Source: PGYR01 sp040264895
GTDB lineage: Bacteria > Bacteroidota > Ignavibacteria > Kapaibacteriales > UBA2268
Length of the DNA: 64,000 nucleotides
Direction: 5' to 3'
NCBI GenBank assembly: GCA_040264895.1
Contig: JBDQHL010000003.1
Location: 4,548-68,547, forward strand
The notes beneath the pieces were generated by a model. The model made no database searches and was not told the origin of the DNA. It saw only the letters and a list, made by a program, of their open reading frames with translations. Positions 8,054-15,741 of this stretch are shown here, piece after piece; position 1 is the stretch's first letter; each line of letters starts with the position of its first letter. The position numbers and the translations under genes were made by a program.

Positions 8054-9394
8054 ATGTCAAGAACAATAGTCGCATTAGCAACAGCTCCAGGGATTGCAGG
8101 ATTGAATGTAGTGAGAATTTCAGGTGATAAAGCATTCGAAATTTCTGACAAATGCTTCAGTGGAAAAACTACCTTAAAAGAAGCTGAATCGCATACTATT
8201 CATTATGGTAGATTTTCTAGTTCTAATGAACTAATTGATACTGTAACAGCAAGTGTTTTCCGTGCTCCTAACTCCTACACAGGTGAAAACACGGTAGAGT
8301 TTGGTTGCCATGGTGGCAATGTTGTTGCTGGTCAAGTAGTTAATGCTCTATTAGATGCTGGTGCAGAATACCCTGAGCCAGGGGAATTTACCCGAACTGC
8401 ATTTCTAAATGGCAAATTAGATCTGACACAAGTGGAAGCCGTGGCTGATATTATCCATTCTACTTCTGTTGCTGGTGCATTAACTTCAGCACGGCAGTTA
8501 GTGGGGCAATTTACCCAAAGATTAAAAGATCTAAGAAAAGAGCTTATCCGTACTGCTGGACTGTTGGAACTTGAACTCGACTTTTCAGAAGAAGAAATTG
8601 AATTAGTTGACAACAGCGAAGTCAAAAAAAGATTGGAAGAATCACTAAATTATTGCAATGATTTGGCTGACAAATACAGAGCTTCTGAAGTACTTCGTTC
8701 GGGTTATGTAGTCGCTGTTGTTGGTTTCCCAAACTCAGGTAAATCAACTCTATTCAACTCAATCCTGCAAAAAAACAGAGCAATAGTCAGCGAAATAGAA
8801 GGCACAACCCGCGACTATATAGAAGAAGACATTCTGCTCGGAGACATAAAAGTCAAGTTAATAGACACAGCTGGGTTGCGTGAGACAGAGGATATAATTG
8901 AAATAGAAGGTATAAAATTAGTCGAGTCTGTACTCGAACAAGCGAACTTAGTCCTTGTGCTCAACGATGCAAGCAATGGCACTGAAAGCTCTGATGAACT
9001 ATTCAAATCACTTAAAGAAAGGTACAGCAATTCACAATTTCTTCTAGTTCAGAATAAATCAGACTTAGTAGAATCCCTATCACCAAACAACATATATATA
9101 TCAGCAAAAAATGGTAATGGCATAAATCACATTACCTCAATTATCAGAGAGAATGCAAAGAATAGTGCTGATAGAATTAATGATGTACTAATAAACAAAA
9201 GGCATGCTGACTTACTAAGAAAAGCAGCATCAGAAATCCAAAATGGTATAGATGCAATAGATTCGGATATGGAAAATGAAATTATATCAATAGACATCAG
9301 GAACGCCACATACACACTGGGTGAGATAACTGGCGATCAGTGGAACGAAGAAGTTTTAGCAGAAATTTTCTCTGGCTTCTGTATTGGGAAGTAA
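8054..9394 (+). CDS. mnmE: tRNA modification GTPase MnmE
   Basis: MnmE acts with MnmG to install the (carboxymethyl)aminomethyl group on wobble U34 of several tRNAs. The 446-residue protein has the N-terminal tetrahydrofolate-binding domain (TIVALATAPGIAGLNVVRIS; GEFTRTAFLNGKLDL). A GTPase domain is inserted in the helical domain, with G1 GFPNSGKST near residue 224, G3 DTAGLRE and G4 QNKSDL. It ends in the hallmark FSGFCIGK with the catalytic Cys. Full length and intact. The isomerase gene follows after 53 bases. Confidence 0.97.
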   Translation: MSRTIVALATAPGIAGLNVVRISGDKAFEISDKCFSGKTTLKEAESHTIHYGRFSSSNELIDTVTASVFRAPNSYTGENTVEFGCHGGNVVAGQVVNALLDAGAEYPEPGEFTRTAFLNGKLDLTQVEAVADIIHSTSVAGALTSARQLVGQFTQRLKDLRKELIRTAGLLELELDFSEEEIELVDNSEVKKRLEESLNYCNDLADKYRASEVLRSGYVVAVVGFPNSGKSTLFNSILQKNRAIVSEIEGTTRDYIEEDILLGDIKVKLIDTAGLRETEDIIEIEGIKLVESVLEQANLVLVLNDASNGTESSDELFKSLKERYSNSQFLLVQNKSDLVESLSPNNIYISAKNGNGINHITSIIRENAKNSADRINDVLINKRHADLLRKAASEIQNGIDAIDSDMENEIISIDIRNATYTLGEITGDQWNEEVLAEIFSGFCIGK

Positions 9395-9447
9395 TAATTT
9401 TTATATATTTGGAACTTTGTGATTAGCTTAAGTAGAAGAGGAAAAAG

Positions 9448-10503
9448 TTGGAAGTATCAAAAGACAGAATTAAACAGTTAGATGAAGGTGGGATGTATGA
9501 CATACTCTCAGAATTCTACCATCAAATAGAAACTGGGCTGAATGCTGGACAATCAATTGACAAAAAACATTACGACTATGATAATATAGTCTTTTGTGGT
9601 ATTGGTGGCTCAGCAATTTCGGGTGATATACTTGCAAGTTATTTAGATATTATTGGCTTCGATAAGCAAATATATGTCAATCGCGAATATACCCTCCCAA
9701 ATTGGGTAAACGAAAGAACTTTAGTCTTGGTTAGCTCTTATTCTGGAAATACTGAGGAAACTCTATCTACTTATGAAGATGCTAATAACAGAACAAAAAA
9801 TATTATATGTTACACAACTGGTGGCAAATTAGAAGAGCTTGCAAATAGTCGTCAGCACCAAGTAGTAGGTTTGCGTAAAGGAATGATGCCTCGCTGTGGG
9901 CTTGCTATGAGCTTCATTGCTGTGCTTAGCTCACTAGTTCATTTAGAACTGATCCCTAAGTCATTAGACGAAAGTATAGAACAAGCTATAAAAGACACTT
10001 ATGCTAATCTGAAGAACAATTCGAAGACTCTATCAAATATCAATAGCAACAACGCAATCACCTTAGCCAAGAAGCTACATAAAAAGAAGACTGTGCTTTA
10101 TGCAGGAAAGCTAATGTTCCCTGTTGCTAAGCGTTGGGCTGGACAGATACAAGAGAACGCAAAATCTCATGCTTATTTCAATCAGATTCCTGAGATGAAT
10201 CACAATGAAATTAATTCTTGGGATTACGAAGCAAACAATAAGGATTTGTGTATTGTAATACTCAAAGACAAATCAGAACACCCAAGAGTACAGAAAAGAG
10301 TGAAAATATTTACAGATTTGGTGAACGAGAGAGCCACTACTTTTGGTTTCAGTTCAGATGGACGCTATGTACTAACTAGAATGTTCGAATTAATCTATTT
10401 CGGCGATTGGGTTAGTTATTATCTATCTATTATTCGTGGTGTAGATCCCACCCCCATCCCTACAATCACTATATTGAAAAAGAAAATGGCAGAGAAAAGT
10501 TAG
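9448..10503 (+). CDS. Bifunctional phosphoglucose/phosphomannose isomerase (SIS family)
   Basis: The 351-residue protein has tandem SIS domains: FCGIGGSAISGDI near residue 50, SSYSGNTEETLSTYE near residue 98, and a C-terminal half with PEMNHNEINSW holding the likely catalytic Glu/His. The layout is that of archaeal-type bifunctional PGI/PMI enzymes, which interconvert glucose-6-P, fructose-6-P and mannose-6-P. In this family it links glycolysis to mannose-based glycan synthesis. The start is TTG at 9448, backed by the purine-rich AGAGGAAAAAG just upstream; no in-frame ATG lies close by. It is cytoplasmic and possibly cotranscribed with mnmE. Confidence 0.9.
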   Translation: MEVSKDRIKQLDEGGMYDILSEFYHQIETGLNAGQSIDKKHYDYDNIVFCGIGGSAISGDILASYLDIIGFDKQIYVNREYTLPNWVNERTLVLVSSYSGNTEETLSTYEDANNRTKNIICYTTGGKLEELANSRQHQVVGLRKGMMPRCGLAMSFIAVLSSLVHLELIPKSLDESIEQAIKDTYANLKNNSKTLSNINSNNAITLAKKLHKKKTVLYAGKLMFPVAKRWAGQIQENAKSHAYFNQIPEMNHNEINSWDYEANNKDLCIVILKDKSEHPRVQKRVKIFTDLVNERATTFGFSSDGRYVLTRMFELIYFGDWVSYYLSIIRGVDPTPIPTITILKKKMAEKS

Positions 10504-10620
10504 TAATTAGATAACTTCATTTGTCAGCATATAATTTACTCATAAATACAATTTCGTATCAACGTAATAGTCAATACGAATGAAGATAATTTACGAAACA
10601 AAACAGAAGGAGAACTAATT

Positions 10621-11223
10621 ATGGCATTCGAACTACCAAAGCTACCTTATAGCTACGATGCTTTAGAACCACACATTGACGCAAAGACGATGGAAATACA
10701 TCACTCAAAACATCATAATGGTTATACAACAAAATTAAACAATGCAATAGAAGGTACTGAGTTAGCTAATGAATCTATAGAAAGCTTATTAGCAAACCAT
10801 ACTAGCAATTCTGCTGTCAGAAATAATGGTGGTGGATTTTGGAACCACAGATTATTCTGGGAAGTAATGTCACCCAACGGTGGTGGTAACCCAACTGGCA
10901 AATTAGCAGAAGCAATTGATAATAAATTTGGTTCTTTTGACAATTTCAAAGATGAGTTTTCAAAAGCAGCTGCAACACAATTCGGTTCAGGTTGGGCATG
11001 GTTGTGTGTAGATGAAAATGGAGAATTGAGTGTTTGCTCTACTCCAAATCAAGACAACCCACTTATGCCAGAGGTGTCTTGCTCAAGCACACCTATATTA
11101 GGTCTTGATGTTTGGGAACACGCTTATTACTTAAATTACCAAAACAGAAGACCAGATTACATATCAGCATTTTGGAATGTAGTGAACTGGGAAGAAGTAA
11201 ACAGAAGATTTGAAAACAGCTAA
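10621..11223 (+). CDS. sodA: Superoxide dismutase (Mn/Fe family, Mn-type signature)
   Basis: The 200-residue enzyme begins with FELPKLPYSYDALEPHID and has metal ligands in HHSKHHNGY (His26), FWNHRLFW (His), and DVWEHAYYL (Asp and His). The active-site Gln comes from the C-terminal domain (NQDNPLM) and the position in NNGGGFWNH is Gly. Both features point to a manganese or cambialistic enzyme rather than a strict Fe enzyme. It converts superoxide to hydrogen peroxide and oxygen in the cytoplasm. A strong ribosome site (AGAAGGAG) lies 10 bases before ATG. It is monocistronic, with its own terminator, and lies just before the arsenic operon. Confidence 0.93.
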   Translation: MAFELPKLPYSYDALEPHIDAKTMEIHHSKHHNGYTTKLNNAIEGTELANESIESLLANHTSNSAVRNNGGGFWNHRLFWEVMSPNGGGNPTGKLAEAIDNKFGSFDNFKDEFSKAAATQFGSGWAWLCVDENGELSVCSTPNQDNPLMPEVSCSSTPILGLDVWEHAYYLNYQNRRPDYISAFWNVVNWEEVNRRFENS

Positions 11224-11256
11224 TTAGCTAATTCAAACCATACGATTTTTATAAAG

Positions 11257-11284
11257 TCCAGCTAGAAATAGTTGGATTTTTTTT
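11257..11284 (+). terminator. Rho-independent terminator of sodA
   Basis: TCCAGCTA and TAGTTGGA (one G-T pair) form an 8-bp stem around a GAAA tetraloop, followed directly by an eight-T run. It isolates sodA from the arsenic operon. Confidence 0.75.
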
Positions 11285-11324
11285 ATATTCCCTCTAAACA
11301 TCTTGCATAATAAAATATAATTAT

Positions 11325-11350
11325 TAACTTTGTGTCGTATGTTTACGACA
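11325..11350 (+). promoter_or_regulatory. Promoter -7 element plus ArsR operator of the arsenic operon
   Basis: TAACTTTG (11325-11332) fits the TAnnTTTG -7 consensus, with CTTG about 22 bases upstream as a -33 candidate. It is followed immediately by the perfect inverted repeat TGTCGTA-TGTT-TACGACA (11333-11350), 18 bases before the arsR start codon. A palindrome covering the expected transcription start is where an ArsR/SmtB dimer would block initiation and is released by As(III). The CGTAnnnnTACG core resembles known ArsR-family sites. Binding is inferred. Confidence 0.65.
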
Positions 11351-11368
11351 ATAGAACGAAAGAGCATT

Positions 11369-11698
11369 ATGATATCGAATAAATCAAAGCTGTTTTCAGC
11401 TGACGAGCAACAAGTCGCACACTTTGCGAAGGCCTTGTCCCATCCCGCACGCATAGCAATTCTTCGCTATTTGGCAGAAGCAAAGGTATGTATAACGGGC
11501 GATATAACAGACGCAATCCCATTGGGTAGAACTACTGTTTTGCAGCATCTGCAGGTGCTAAAAGATAGCAAGCTAATCACTGGCGATATTGATGGGAAGA
11601 AAGTGTGCTATTGTATAAACACTTCGGTTTATGATGATATGCGTAAGCTTTTCACTACTCTATTTTCGGATATAGATACAATTAATAATTGCTGTTAA
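11369..11698 (+). CDS. arsR: ArsR-family As(III)-responsive repressor
   Basis: About 109 residues form a winged helix: AKALSHPARIAILRYLAEA, a recognition region RTTVLQHLQVLKDSKLI, and a wing ending in DGKKVCYCIN. Cysteines sit at KVCITGD, VCYC and the C-terminal NNCC, giving possible thiol ligands for trivalent arsenic, though not in the classical ELCVCDL arrangement. The start was set at ATG 11369; the upstream in-frame ATGs (11330, 11339) fall inside the promoter and operator. It is the first gene of arsR-arsI-acr3-arsC and is expected to repress its own operon until As(III) binds. Confidence 0.88.
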   Translation: MISNKSKLFSADEQQVAHFAKALSHPARIAILRYLAEAKVCITGDITDAIPLGRTTVLQHLQVLKDSKLITGDIDGKKVCYCINTSVYDDMRKLFTTLFSDIDTINNCC

Positions 11699-11721
11699 AC
11701 AAATACCCACGAGGTAATATT

Positions 11722-12162
11722 ATGAAAATGCACGTTAGTTTATATGTGGCAGATGCCGCAAGAACAAAGGAATTTTACGAGCTTTTCTTCAATCAAAAAG
11801 CAACTAAAGTAAAAGACGATTACGTAAAATTTGAACTTGACAAACCAGAATTAGTTATTAGCTTTTTAGAAAACAAAGACAGAGTACAATCGAACTTCGG
11901 GCATCTTGGCTTCGTAGCCGAATCGCTTGAAGTAGTGATGAACAGATTAGAAAATGCGAAAAGTAACAACTTAGATGTACTAGAAGAAATGGGTACTAAT
12001 TGCTGCTATGCAAACCAAGACAAGTTTTGGGTGACAGACCCCGACGGTCACCAATGGGAGGTATATTCTTTCAACGAAGATGTAAAGTTCAACGACCCTA
12101 AGTATGCTAGTCAAGATGCAACGGCTTGCTGCACTCCTCAAGTACAACTTAATATCGGATAG
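11722..12162 (+). CDS. arsI: ArsI/CadI-family glyoxalase-fold metalloenzyme (probable C-As lyase)
   Basis: The 146-residue vicinal-oxygen-chelate protein starts MKMHVSLYVADAARTKEFYE. It carries the expected Fe(II) ligands in MHVSL (His), NFGHLGF (His) and HQWEVY (Glu), and a vicinal cysteine pair in TNCCYANQDKFW. That pair binds trivalent organoarsenicals in ArsI, an oxygen-dependent enzyme that cleaves the carbon-arsenic bond of methylarsenite and aromatic arsenicals. A second Cys pair lies in ACCTPQ near the end. The ATG at 11722 has GAGGTAAT upstream; the longer TTG-initiated frame overlaps arsR. Its place between arsR and acr3 supports the arsenic role. A cadmium-related role (CadI) is the alternative. 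Confidence 0.85.
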   Translation: MKMHVSLYVADAARTKEFYELFFNQKATKVKDDYVKFELDKPELVISFLENKDRVQSNFGHLGFVAESLEVVMNRLENAKSNNLDVLEEMGTNCCYANQDKFWVTDPDGHQWEVYSFNEDVKFNDPKYASQDATACCTPQVQLNIG

Positions 12163-12163
12163 A

Positions 12164-13207
12164 ATGAAAAAGAAGCTAAGTTTCTTAGACAATTACTTAA
12201 CGCTATGGATATTTATTGCCATGGCGTTAGGTTTATTATTGGGATATTTCTTCCCTAGCTTGCCCGACATTATCAACTCTATGGGCGACGGCACAACTAA
12301 CATACCAATAGCTATTGGACTTATTATAATGATGTATCCACCTTTGGCAAAAGTCAACTACAGACTTTTACCAAAAGTATTTCAAAATACAAAAATACTT
12401 TCTATATCACTATTACTCAACTGGGTTATTGGCCCTGTGCTGATGTTCGCATTAGCTTTAATCTTCCTGCAGGATTACCCTGAGTATATGGTAGGGCTTA
12501 TTCTAATTGGGCTTGCTCGTTGTATAGCAATGGTGCTTGTGTGGAACGATTTGGCAGAGGGTAGCAGTGAATACGGAGCAGGACTCGTAGCTCTGAACAG
12601 TATATTCCAAGTATTTGCCTATAGCTTCTACGCTTGGTTATTTATAACTGTACTGCCACCTTACTTCGGTTTCGAAGGAGCAATAGTGGATATATCGATT
12701 TCTGTGATCGCAGAAAGTGTTGCTATATATCTGGGTATTCCCTTTGCACTTGGTATTCTGAGTAGAGTAGTTCTTGTAAAAATGAAAGGTGAAGATTGGT
12801 ATAACAACAAGTTTATACCTGCTGTGTCACCACTAACCTTAATAGCATTGCTATTCACTATTGTAGTTATGTTCTCACTCAAAGGTGAGCTGATTGTAGA
12901 AATACCAATAGATGTACTAATAATAGCCGTGCCACTAATCATCTACTTCACACTGATGTTCCTAGTCGGATTTTTCATTAGCAAGGCAGCTGGAGCGGAC
13001 TATGACAAAAACGCTTCCATCGCATTCACGGCAGCTGGCAATAACTTCGAATTGGCTATTGCTGTGGCAATAGCAGTCTTTGGTCTGAACTCTGGGCAGG
13101 CATTTGCAGGGGTAATTGGGCCATTGGTCGAAGTACCAGCACTTATATTTTTAGTGAGGGTTTCGTTTTGGTTAAAAGATAAATATTATAGTAAAGAGGT
13201 AGCATAA
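12164..13207 (+). CDS. acr3: Arsenite efflux transporter ACR3
   Basis: The 347-residue inner-membrane protein has about ten hydrophobic segments and the ACR3 hallmark ARCIAMVLVWNDLA in the fourth segment, including the essential Cys, plus AAGNNFELAIAVAIAVFG near the C-terminus. It exports As(OH)3/arsenite using the proton motive force. The start at ATG 12164 is one base behind the arsI stop, which indicates translational coupling. It overlaps arsC by one base (TAATG). The longer frame beginning at 12104 lies within arsI and was discarded. Confidence 0.95.
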   Translation: MKKKLSFLDNYLTLWIFIAMALGLLLGYFFPSLPDIINSMGDGTTNIPIAIGLIIMMYPPLAKVNYRLLPKVFQNTKILSISLLLNWVIGPVLMFALALIFLQDYPEYMVGLILIGLARCIAMVLVWNDLAEGSSEYGAGLVALNSIFQVFAYSFYAWLFITVLPPYFGFEGAIVDISISVIAESVAIYLGIPFALGILSRVVLVKMKGEDWYNNKFIPAVSPLTLIALLFTIVVMFSLKGELIVEIPIDVLIIAVPLIIYFTLMFLVGFFISKAAGADYDKNASIAFTAAGNNFELAIAVAIAVFGLNSGQAFAGVIGPLVEVPALIFLVRVSFWLKDKYYSKEVA

Positions 13208-13614
13208 TGAAAGTATTAATTCTATGTACGGGCAATTCGTGCCGTAGCCAAATGGCAGAGGGTTTATTCAGACACCACTTGCCAGAAAGCAGTGAGGTAT
13301 ATTCCGCTGGAATAGAAGCACACGGAGTAAACCCAAATGCAATTATTGCAATGGCAGAAATTGGAATAGATTTAGGAAGCCATAGTTCAAACAAAATAGA
13401 AGATTTACCAAACCAGAGTTATGACTATGTAATAACGGTTTGTGACAACGCCGCTGAAAACTGCCCAATCCTCCCCGGCAACCACAAAACAATACATCAC
13501 AGCTTTCCTGACCCAGCAAAAGCAACTGGCACTGAGTCAGAGATAAAACGAGAATTTGCATCTGTCCGAGATATGATAGAAGAGTTTGTGAAGGATTTTG
13601 TGAGTAAATTGTAG
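13207..13614 (+). CDS. arsC: Arsenate reductase (thioredoxin-coupled, LMW-phosphatase fold)
   Basis: The 135-residue enzyme has the P-loop CTGNSCRSQMAEG at residues 8-20 and a redox Cys pair in VCDNAAENCP (about residues 79 and 86), matching the Cys10/Cys82/Cys89 relay of Staphylococcus-type ArsC. It reduces arsenate to arsenite, with electrons from thioredoxin, supplying substrate for ACR3. SFPDPAKATG holds the conserved general-acid Asp loop. It is the last gene of the operon, overlapping acr3 by one base. No terminator is evident downstream. Confidence 0.94.
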   Translation: MKVLILCTGNSCRSQMAEGLFRHHLPESSEVYSAGIEAHGVNPNAIIAMAEIGIDLGSHSSNKIEDLPNQSYDYVITVCDNAAENCPILPGNHKTIHHSFPDPAKATGTESEIKREFASVRDMIEEFVKDFVSKL

Positions 13615-13778
13615 TAACAACTTATTTTTTATCAATTAAATGTTGTTTTATATTACAAGTCTCAATATTTGAAAAAATCTGTCATTCCTTGACTTCGTTT
13701 TTCTATTAGCCATAATAGCACATAAACTAACCTTTATTATTATTTATCGTTATCTGCTGATAAATCCTTATTTTTTTC

Positions 13779-13786
13779 TATTTTTG
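13779..13786 (+). promoter_or_regulatory. Possible -7 promoter element for glmS
   Basis: TATTTTTG fits TAnnTTTG and lies 33 bases before the glmS ATG. No -33 partner is obvious in this T-rich stretch. I see no ribozyme-like folding in the short leader. Confidence 0.3.
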
Positions 13787-13819
13787 TGAAAGCAAATAAT
13801 AAAATCAGAGTAAAAAAAC

Positions 13820-15652
13820 ATGTGCGGAATAGTAGGTTATATCGGTAAGCAAAAAGCATCACACATTTTGATAAATGGTCTAAAACGTATGGAATACAGA
13901 GGCTATGATTCAGCTGGTTGGGCTATGATTGAAAATGAGAAACTAAACTTACTTAAAAATACTGGTAAAGTATCTCAACTAGACCGATTGACACCTCATG
14001 ATATGATAAATTCTGATATAGGTATTGCTCATACCCGTTGGGCCACTCACGGTTTTCCGAATCATCTGAACGCACACCCCCACTTGGATAACTCAGAAAA
14101 TATTGCAGTAGTTCACAATGGAATAATCGAAAACTACACACCACTAAAAACAAAGCTTGAAAAAGATGGTTATACATTTAGTTCTGATACAGATACCGAA
14201 GTATTAGCTGTATTCATTGGTGCGATATATGAGAAAGTAAATGATTTGGAAAAAGCTGTAAGAATAGCGCTATCTGAAATAGATGGTACATTCGGTATAG
14301 CAGTACTTTCATCTTATGAACCCGAAAAAATTATATGTGCACGTCACGGCAGCCCAATGGTTTTGGGTATTGGTGACGGAGAGTATATAGTAGCTTCTGA
14401 TGCGGCTGCAATAATACAACACACAAACCAAGTAGTTTATCTTAACGATAACGAAATGGCGATAATCACTCGCGATGGATTTACTACAAAAACTATAGAT
14501 AACGAAGACACTGAACACATAGTAGAAGAGATTAACTTCGATTTGGCTCAGATAGAGAAAAGTGGTTATGATCACTTTATGCTAAAAGAAATACATGAGC
14601 AATCAGAGACTGTATTCAACTCATTTCGTGGGCGATTACTTGCAGATGTAGGTAATGTTAAATTAGGTGGGCTCAGTTCTGTTATGGACAAACTACGCAA
14701 TACTAAGCGAATAATTATTACAGCATGTGGTACTTCTTGGCACTCGGGTATAGTTGGTGAATACATGATAGAGAAACTGGCGCAAATTCCAGTAGAAGTA
14801 GAGTATGCATCCGAATTCAGGTATCGTAATCCAATTATTGGTCCTGATGACATAGTTTTTGCAATTTCTCAATCTGGTGAAACTCTCGATACATTGGCAG
14901 CAATTAAAGAAGCAAAGCAAAAAGGTGCTACTGTAATAGGAATAGTCAACGTAGTTGGTTCTACTATCGCCAGAGAGACTGAAGCAGGAGTTTATATTCA
15001 TGCAGGTCCAGAAATTGGTGTTGCTTCTACAAAAGCATTCACATCGCAAATAACTGTATTAGCATTAATAGCACTTATGTTAGGTAGAACTAGATATCTA
15101 TCGCAGCCTGAAGGTCAAGCAATAGCAGAAGAAATGATGCTACTTCCTGAAAAAATACGTAAAGTATTGGCAGCAGAGAAAGAGATAAAAGAAATAGCTG
15201 AAAAGTATTACGAAAGCAAAAACTTCTTGTACTTAGGGCGTGGATTTAACTACCCACTTGCCCTAGAAGGTGCACTGAAATTGAAAGAAATATCGTACAT
15301 ACACGCAGAGGGCTATCCAGCTGCAGAAATGAAACACGGCCCAATAGCACTAATAGACGAGAATATGCCGGTTGTGTTCATAGCAACTAAGGATACTATA
15401 TATGACAAGGTATTCTCAAATATAGAAGAAGTGAAAGCAAGAAAAGGAAAGATAATTGCCATAGCTACCGAAGGTGATGAAAGAATTAAGAAAGTTGCTG
15501 ACCACGTAATCTATGTACCTGAAGTAATGCCTATGCTCAACCCAATACTGTCAGTTGTGCCATTGCAACTATTAGCTTACCACATAGCACTTAAATTAGA
15601 GTGTGATGTAGATCAACCAAGGAACCTTGCTAAGAGCGTAACAGTGGAGTAA
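13820..15652 (+). CDS. glmS: Glutamine-fructose-6-phosphate aminotransferase (isomerizing)
   Basis: The 610-residue enzyme opens with MCGIVGYIGKQ, where Cys2 is the glutaminase nucleophile after Met removal, and has RWATHGFPN in the glutamine site. Two SIS domains follow (TACGTSWHSG and AISQSGETLDTLAAI; LYLGRGFNYPLALEGALKLK), and it ends in NLAKSVTVE with the conserved Lys. It makes glucosamine-6-phosphate, the entry point to peptidoglycan and LPS amino sugars. Length and motifs are complete. It is monocistronic, flanked by a likely promoter and a strong bidirectional terminator. Confidence 0.98.
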   Translation: MCGIVGYIGKQKASHILINGLKRMEYRGYDSAGWAMIENEKLNLLKNTGKVSQLDRLTPHDMINSDIGIAHTRWATHGFPNHLNAHPHLDNSENIAVVHNGIIENYTPLKTKLEKDGYTFSSDTDTEVLAVFIGAIYEKVNDLEKAVRIALSEIDGTFGIAVLSSYEPEKIICARHGSPMVLGIGDGEYIVASDAAAIIQHTNQVVYLNDNEMAIITRDGFTTKTIDNEDTEHIVEEINFDLAQIEKSGYDHFMLKEIHEQSETVFNSFRGRLLADVGNVKLGGLSSVMDKLRNTKRIIITACGTSWHSGIVGEYMIEKLAQIPVEVEYASEFRYRNPIIGPDDIVFAISQSGETLDTLAAIKEAKQKGATVIGIVNVVGSTIARETEAGVYIHAGPEIGVASTKAFTSQITVLALIALMLGRTRYLSQPEGQAIAEEMMLLPEKIRKVLAAEKEIKEIAEKYYESKNFLYLGRGFNYPLALEGALKLKEISYIHAEGYPAAEMKHGPIALIDENMPVVFIATKDTIYDKVFSNIEEVKARKGKIIAIATEGDERIKKVADHVIYVPEVMPMLNPILSVVPLQLLAYHIALKLECDVDQPRNLAKSVTVE

Positions 15653-15691
15653 ATATTAGTAGATTTGTATGGTAATAGCTACCAAATTCTA

Positions 15692-15733
15692 GAAAAAAGG
15701 GTTCAGTTTAATTGAAAACTGAACCTTTTTTTT
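15692..15733. terminator. Bidirectional terminator between glmS and the S9 peptidase
   Basis: GGTTCAGTTT (15700-15709) pairs with AAACTGAACC (15716-15725), flanked by A-rich sequence on the left and a run of eight Ts on the right. It can stop transcription from both converging genes. Confidence 0.85.
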
Positions 15734-15741
15734 ATTCTATA

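Noticed and set aside
13615..13819. Possible glmS ribozyme before glmS
   Set aside because: The leader is short, T-rich and unstructured; none of the ribozyme's conserved core is visible, and the element is known mainly from Firmicutes.
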